Shown here: positions 60,158 through 64,000 of the stretch, in pieces
How positions within the stretch are numbered: position 1 is the stretch's first letter
Layout: each line of letters begins with the position of its first letter
Program-made: the position numbers and the translations under genes
DNA from: Variovorax sp. CF079
GTDB lineage: Bacteria; Pseudomonadota; Gammaproteobacteria; Burkholderiales; Burkholderiaceae_C
NCBI RefSeq assembly: GCF_900101545.1
Contig: NZ_FMZU01000019.1
Coordinates: forward strand, 96,105-160,104
Reading direction: 5' to 3'
Length of the DNA stretch: 64,000 bases
Notes under the pieces: generated by a model
Told to the model about the DNA's origin: nothing
Database searches by the model: none
Seen by the model: the letters and a program-made list of their open reading frames with translations, nothing else

Positions 60158-60337
60158 ATGCAAATGATCGGACAGGGGTTAGGGAGCGAGGACGCAGCTC
60201 AGAACGATGTTCGGCCTGAACCGGCCAGTACACCCGGGACGAACGCTCCCTTGCGCGAGCTCTTGATAGAAGCCGGATTCGTCGGGGGCGTTTTCTTGGC
60301 GCTGGCCCTCTTGATCGTCGCTTCGGTTGGACGCTAA
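60158..60337 (+). CDS. 59-residue single-helix membrane protein
   Basis: Small open frame of 60 codons with a strong ribosome site TGAGGAG (60143-60149), eight bases before the ATG. The N-terminal about 35 residues are hydrophilic (Gln/Glu/Asp/Pro-rich) and residues about 36-57 form one clear membrane helix (GFVGGVFLALALLIVASVG). It ends just before the convergent ABC binding-protein gene. It is divergent from the JmjC-like gene, with inverted repeats between. No family recognised. Confidence 0.65.
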   Translation: MQMIGQGLGSEDAAQNDVRPEPASTPGTNAPLRELLIEAGFVGGVFLALALLIVASVGR

Positions 60338-60360
60338 AGCCGCAAGACGAGACCAAGCGC

Positions 60361-61614
60361 TCAGGCCGGAGGCCGATTCATCTGGCAAGTCGTGGGCTGC
60401 GTGCTCTCGGCCGGGCTCCACACCACCTCGGAGCGAAAGCCGTAGCCGGTGTTCTCGGCGTCATATTTGACGCCTGGGCTGCCCTTCTTGGCCCATACGC
60501 CAAGGTAGATCGGCGCTTGCAACTGGTGGTCGGTCGAGCGCATCTCGACCTCGCCCAACGGGCTCTGGTACTTCATGCCTTCGAGCGCGTAGGCGACCTT
60601 CTTGGGGTCGGTCGACTTCGCCTTCTGCATCGCCGCACGCAGCATGTTCATCGTGTTCCAGTGCGCGGCGAAGATGAAGTCCTCGCCCGACTTCTGCTTG
60701 TAGCCGACCGCGATCTTCTCCAGCGCCGGTGTCGGCGCATTGCTGCCCCAGTTCCAGATCACGCTCACTTTGTCGGCGCCCCAGGAGCCCATCTGCGCCG
60801 GCACGCCCGGGTTGTTGGCGTTCATCGTGTAGAAGTTGATGTTCAGGCCGAAATCGCGCGCCGCCTTCAGGAACAGCCCGAGATCGCTGCCCCAGTTCGA
60901 GGTAATGACCGTGTCCGCGCCCGACGACGCGATCTTCGCCACGTAGGGCGCGAAGTCACGCGTCGAGGCGATCGGTATGTAGTCCTCGCCGACCACCTCG
61001 ATATCCGGACGCTTCTTCGCGAGATAGGCGCGTGAGGCCTTGGCCACCTGCTGGCCGTGCGTGTAGTTCTGGTTGAACAGGAACACCTTCTTCACATCCG
61101 GCTTCGTCTTCAGGTAGGTCGTCAGGGCTTCGACCTTCATCTCGCTCGACGGATAGAACCGGAAGTGCCAGAAGCTGCAGCGGTCGTTCGTGAGGCCCGG
61201 GTCCATCGCTGAATAGTTCAGGTACACCATTGCTCCGTTCACATCGCGCTGGGCCTGCTTATTGATGGCGTCGACCAGGGCGAAGGCGACTCCCGAACCG
61301 CCGCCCTGCGTCACGTAGCGAATGTTCTGGTCGAACGCCGCCTTCAGCACGTTCGTGCTCTCCTGCGGCGTGCCCTTGCCGTCGAAGGGGACGACCTCGA
61401 ACTTCGGATCAGCCGCGCCCGCCGTGGAATTAAGCTGGCTCACCACCTCGCGCAGTTGGTTGAGCGAGCCTTGGCCACTGAGCGCGAAGGGTCCCGACAA
61501 CACATCGATGAATGCGATCTTCACCGTCTCCGCAGCGTGGGTCGCGAGACCGGCCGCGAGGGCGCTAACGCAAAGGGATGCGCGGGCGGCGCGCAAGAAT
61601 CCGGACCTGTGCAT
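60361..61614 (-). CDS. ABC transporter substrate-binding protein, branched-chain amino acid type
   Basis: Periplasmic binding protein of 417 residues (LivJ/Peripla_BP_6 type). Signal peptide ends near THAAE, then VKIAFIDVLSGPFALSGQGSL, TQGGGSGVAFALVDAINKQA and FLFNQNYTHGQQVAKA, with two lobes typical of this class. The start at 61614 has GGAGA upstream; a longer frame to 61647 is less likely. No permease or ATPase genes are adjacent, so it is an orphan receptor. Ligand unknown; such Comamonadaceae proteins often bind aromatic acids or amides. Confidence 0.9.
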   Translation of the reverse strand: MHRSGFLRAARASLCVSALAAGLATHAAETVKIAFIDVLSGPFALSGQGSLNQLREVVSQLNSTAGAADPKFEVVPFDGKGTPQESTNVLKAAFDQNIRYVTQGGGSGVAFALVDAINKQAQRDVNGAMVYLNYSAMDPGLTNDRCSFWHFRFYPSSEMKVEALTTYLKTKPDVKKVFLFNQNYTHGQQVAKASRAYLAKKRPDIEVVGEDYIPIASTRDFAPYVAKIASSGADTVITSNWGSDLGLFLKAARDFGLNINFYTMNANNPGVPAQMGSWGADKVSVIWNWGSNAPTPALEKIAVGYKQKSGEDFIFAAHWNTMNMLRAAMQKAKSTDPKKVAYALEGMKYQSPLGEVEMRSTDHQLQAPIYLGVWAKKGSPGVKYDAENTGYGFRSEVVWSPAESTQPTTCQMNRPPA

Positions 61615-61680
61615 GGATGTCTCCGCTCGATGGTTTATGCAACGCACTCTAGGCCCGGCACGGTGTCCGCTCGGTCACGG

Positions 61681-61863
61681 ATGGGACAGTCGAAGCGCGA
61701 GGCGCGAATTGCAGAGCGAGGATCACGCGAGTTGCCTCTGGCGCCTGGCGACTACAAAGTGACACCGGGTGAGCGCTGGACCGTGACATCGTTGAAGACT
61801 GGCGATACCGTCTACAGCGGGATCGGGCCCGTGGAGATCGTGCGATCGCCGGCACCCTTTTGA
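61681..61863 (+). CDS. Small protein of unknown function
   Basis: Frame of 60 residues starting at the ATG at 61681; the second half reads like a compact beta domain (LAPGDYKVTPGERWTVTSLK and VYSGIGPVEIV). There is no good ribosome site, and its codon use is less GC-rich than the operons around. It is followed 15 bases later by another small frame. Could be real or not; I do not recognise it. Confidence 0.4.
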   Translation: MGQSKREARIAERGSRELPLAPGDYKVTPGERWTVTSLKTGDTVYSGIGPVEIVRSPAPF

Positions 61864-61878
61864 CGAACTGGCTTTGGA

Positions 61879-62100
61879 ATGACTGCTATCTGGAAACCTG
61901 AACAACCCGTCGTCATCGCGGGCTACACCCTCACGCCAGCGGAAGCTTGGCTGCGTTGCTTCACACAGGAGTTCTCCAGCCTTGTGAAAGGCGAGATCAC
62001 ACTTGAGTTGCTTGCAGACCGGGCAATTGAGCTCTACCCCACCAACGCTCGTCGCGATCCCATCGAGGTTGCGCTCGAGGAGTTCGAGAGATCCGCTTAA
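61879..62100 (+). CDS. Small protein of unknown function
   Basis: Frame of 73 residues, helical in appearance (TPAEAWLRCFTQEFSSL, ELLADRAIELYP), acidic C-terminus, no signal peptide or membrane helix. Weak ribosome site. Sits between another small frame and an alpha/beta hydrolase in a lower-GC stretch. No family recognised. Confidence 0.5.
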   Translation: MTAIWKPEQPVVIAGYTLTPAEAWLRCFTQEFSSLVKGEITLELLADRAIELYPTNARRDPIEVALEEFERSA

Positions 62101-62210
62101 CGCTACTTTGCCCCGGCCTGATGCGCATGTCTGAAGGTGTTCGCGGCCCCCGCTGCAGGGGCGCTGTCGAGTAATCTTGCGCCATCGAAGTTGCGATGGA
62201 GGCAGTGGAC

Positions 62211-62963
62211 ATGTACATGGAACAAGGCGGCGAAGGCCCAGACCTGCTCCTCATGCTGCATGGGATGGGCGCGACGGGGGCCGTGTGGTCGCCCATGTGC
62301 GCAGGGGCCGGCATTCGCTGGGCCGGCCGCTGGGTCGTCCTGGACTTGCCCGGCCACGGCCAATCCGGCCGACAAGACTCCTATGCCATCGGTCAGCACG
62401 CCGCAACCGTTGGACGCGCCGCGCTGCCGCACGTCAATCCCGCAGGCCGGCTCGTGGTTCTCGGACACTCGCTGGGCGGGGTGATCGGTCTCGCCCTGGC
62501 GACGGGTTGGTTCGGTGTCACACCGCATCAGGTCTTCGGGGCCGGCATCAAGGTCGCGTGGAGTGACGATGAACTCCGCCGCATGGACACGCTGGCTTCC
62601 CAGCCCGCCAAAACGTTTTCCACGGAAGAAGACGCGTGGGAGCGGTACCTGAAGGTCTCGGGCCTTGGCGGGATCGCCAACGCAGCGACACCTGTCGTCA
62701 CGCGAGGCATCCAGCGCGGCGCCAATGGGTGGCGTCTCGCGATGGATCCTCGAGCCAATGCCGTCGGCAAGCCGCCGCTGTCCGAATTGGCGGCTCTGGC
62801 TCGCTGCCCCGTCCATCTCGGCCGCGGGCGCGATGACGCGCTGGTGACGATGGAGCAGATCCGTGCGCTCGATCCCAATGCCTCAGACCTTGGGCCGCAT
62901 GGTCACAATGTGATGGTCGAGGCACCCGCGCGGGTCTGGGACTGGGTCGCCTCGTTCACATGA
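62211..62963 (+). CDS. Alpha/beta-hydrolase fold protein
   Basis: Serine hydrolase of 250 residues. Seen: oxyanion-hole region LMLHGMGATGAVW, the turn LDLPGHGQSGR, the nucleophile elbow VLGHSLGG, a late acid candidate in LGRGRDDALV and a His in GPHGHNVMVEAP. The start at 62211 is preferred because GGAGG (62198-62202) is eight bases ahead; an ATG at 62196 is also in frame. It could be an esterase or haloperoxidase-like enzyme; the substrate is not evident. Confidence 0.83.
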   Translation: MYMEQGGEGPDLLLMLHGMGATGAVWSPMCAGAGIRWAGRWVVLDLPGHGQSGRQDSYAIGQHAATVGRAALPHVNPAGRLVVLGHSLGGVIGLALATGWFGVTPHQVFGAGIKVAWSDDELRRMDTLASQPAKTFSTEEDAWERYLKVSGLGGIANAATPVVTRGIQRGANGWRLAMDPRANAVGKPPLSELAALARCPVHLGRGRDDALVTMEQIRALDPNASDLGPHGHNVMVEAPARVWDWVASFT

Positions 62964-63009
62964 GCCGGTGGCTGACTCCTCGGACCTGGCCGGCCGGAAT
63001 CTCGAACGC

Positions 63010-63531
63010 CTACGTCAGGTCGCTGAGCTCGATGAAGTTGCTCTCGATCCAGACGCGTCCCTCTTCATTCAGCGCGAAGGTCAGTGCCTTCTCTTTGGAT
63101 AGCTTCTTTTCCTGAATTGCTCGGGAAAGCGGATTCGCACTCCCGAGCTCACCGCGCCTGTGGTTGTAGACGTGCTCCGTGCCATCTTCATCGCTGTAGG
63201 TGTACGAGACCGTGATGCCGTCCAGGTCGGCGAGAGGCTGCAAGAACGCGATGAACTGCGATGCCGTGATGCCTTCGGCCCTGATTGCATCCCAGTGCTT
63301 GAAGAGATTCGACTTCGCGCCCGTCTGCTCGCGCCGGACGATCTCCGATGCCGACCCGAATGGCTGGACCTTGGCGACCATTGACTCTGGAGCGTCCGCG
63401 CTGCCATTTCTGCGGAAGAAGTTGGCCACGGTGCTTGCGAACGGCCGGGAGTCCCCTTGGGCTCTAGGCCGTGACGGCCAGGCATCCAAGCAATGGGGCA
63501 CCGTCTCGATTTCATCGCTGCGTTTGCTCAT
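63010..63531 (-). CDS. Protein of unknown function
   Basis: Cytoplasmic-looking protein of 173 residues, hydrophilic, no signal peptide or membrane helix. The middle has ITASQFIAFLQPLADLDGIT and SYTYSDEDGTEHVYNHRRG, the C-terminus EEGRVWIESNFIELSDL. AAGGA lies about ten bases before the ATG at 63531. No recognisable domain. Located in the lower-GC stretch between an alpha/beta hydrolase and phaB. Confidence 0.6.
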   Translation of the reverse strand: MSKRSDEIETVPHCLDAWPSRPRAQGDSRPFASTVANFFRRNGSADAPESMVAKVQPFGSASEIVRREQTGAKSNLFKHWDAIRAEGITASQFIAFLQPLADLDGITVSYTYSDEDGTEHVYNHRRGELGSANPLSRAIQEKKLSKEKALTFALNEEGRVWIESNFIELSDLT

Positions 63532-63683
63532 GGTTCAAGTCCTTCACTTCCTCGTTGAGCACGGCCATATCGTACGTTTGCGAGCGGTGGCGGATCCGTA
63601 TTCCGGGGTGCGGTCCTACGAAGGAAACGTGCATTTCTGACGAAGTCGGCATTGCTAGTTTTCATGCAGTGGAGGGACTCGTG

Positions 63684-63713
63684 GCGACATGAAGTCCAAA
63701 GTTTTCATGTCGC
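63684..63713. repeat. Perfect inverted repeat, 10-bp arms
   Basis: GCGACATGAA (63684-63693) and TTCATGTCGC (63704-63713) around a ten-base centre. It lies in the 247-bp gap (63532-63778) between the unknown gene and phaB, which otherwise holds nothing recognisable apart from a GC hairpin at the phaB end. Could be a terminator stem without a T-run, an operator, or the remnant of a mobile element end. Confidence 0.45.
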
Positions 63714-63762
63714 GCAGGGTCGCTCCGCGTCCGAGTGCCTCGATCCCCGAGCGCCGCACGTC

Positions 63763-63780
63763 GAGGGCGCGAGCGCCCTC
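63763..63780 (-). terminator. GC-rich hairpin at the 3' end of phaB
   Basis: GAGGGCGC and GCGCCCTC separated by two bases; it overlaps the phaB stop codon. No T-run follows on the minus strand, so if it ends transcription it does so weakly or with Rho. Confidence 0.35.
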
Positions 63781-64000
63781 AGCGCATGTGCAAGCCGCCG
63801 TTGACCGAGAAATCGGCCCCGGTGGAGTAGCCGCTTTCGTCGGTCGCGAGCCAGGCGACGATCGAGGCGATTTCGCTCGGCTCGCCGAGCCGCTTGACGG
63901 GGATGGTGCCCACGATCTTGTCGAGCACTTCCTGGCGGATCGCCTTGACCATGTCGGTGCCGATGTAGCCCGGGCTCACGGTGTTCACCGTCACGCCCTT
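63779..64000 (-). CDS. phaB: Acetoacetyl-CoA reductase PhaB, partial (C-terminal part)
   Basis: NADPH-dependent reductase of polyhydroxybutyrate synthesis, converting acetoacetyl-CoA to (R)-3-hydroxybutyryl-CoA. Only the last 73 residues are in the window; the rest continues past the right edge. The segment VTVNTVSPGYIGTDMVKAIR, then IPVKRLGEPSEIASI and the end SGYSTGADFSVNGGLHM, follow the well-known PhaB of Cupriavidus closely. The catalytic YxxxK is outside the window. Confidence 0.9.
   Translation of the reverse strand, partial: KGVTVNTVSPGYIGTDMVKAIRQEVLDKIVGTIPVKRLGEPSEIASIVAWLATDESGYSTGADFSVNGGLHMR

Noticed and set aside
63530..63640. Small plus-strand open frame starting on the unknown gene's start codon
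   Set aside because: No ribosome site, no recognisable features and it overlaps the start of a better supported gene.

Overview
The window is high-GC (roughly 65-70 % by eye), densely packed bacterial DNA. Gene content points to a Burkholderiales member, most likely Comamonadaceae/Variovorax-like: TRAP transporters with DctP-type binding proteins, a PhaB acetoacetyl-CoA reductase at the right edge, a chemoreceptor ending in WETF, many AraC/IclR regulators, and large HME-type metal efflux systems. No rRNA, tRNA, CRISPR array, insertion sequence or phage gene was seen.

Layout. (1) 1-3.7 kb: a partial sugar-type SDR dehydrogenase divergent from an SMP-30 lactonase; an AraC regulator divergent from an NmrA-type oxidoreductase; a small DUF1488-like gene. 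(2) 3.8-21.0 kb: one long, tightly overlapping plus-strand operon for alpha-glucan and trehalose metabolism: glgB, glgE, treS fused to maltokinase, a five-helix MscS-type membrane protein, glgX, treZ, and a 1714-residue MalQ-TreY fusion. It joins the TreS/Mak/GlgE/GlgB route (trehalose to maltose-1-phosphate to branched glucan) with the GlgX/TreY/TreZ route (glucan back to trehalose), so a complete trehalose-glucan cycle is in one transcription unit. (3) 21.0-24.7 kb: an arsenic locus with divergent, apparently leaderless promoters: arsR, arsI, an LMW-phosphatase arsC, an aquaporin and an MFS exporter to the left, a glutaredoxin-type arsC to the right; no ArsB or Acr3 is present. (4) 24.8-26.1 kb: a metallophosphoesterase and a DUF296 protein. 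(5) 26.3-39.7 kb: two convergent metal-efflux operons. The plus-strand one is czc-like with small His-rich proteins; the minus-strand one is a cus Cu(I)/Ag(I) system whose CusB carries a fused CusF domain. (6) 39.7-45.2 kb: a chemoreceptor behind a sigma-28 type promoter, a head-to-head pair of truncated genes (GlxA-type regulator and SDR), a Tat-exported FAH-family protein, an AraC regulator and a transthyretin-like protein. (7) 45.2-51.4 kb: biotin operon bioA-bioF-bioD-bioB followed by a cytochrome P450, with panD just upstream. (8) 51.5-60.3 kb: a large secreted protein of unknown function; an IclR regulator divergent from a TRAP operon that includes aroQ and two DctP proteins; a JmjC-like oxygenase divergent from a newly noted 59-residue membrane protein across a region with three perfect inverted repeats. 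(9) 60.4-64 kb: an orphan branched-chain-type ABC binding protein, several small genes of unknown function, an alpha/beta hydrolase, and the end of phaB.

The most interesting items are the trehalose/glucan operon with its MalQ-TreY fusion and embedded membrane protein, the pump-less ars locus with a 29-bp leaderless divergent promoter, the aroQ-TRAP operon, the transthyretin-like protein that has lost hydrolase residues, and the JmjC/small-protein pair. All functional calls rest on reading motifs by eye; no database search was possible.
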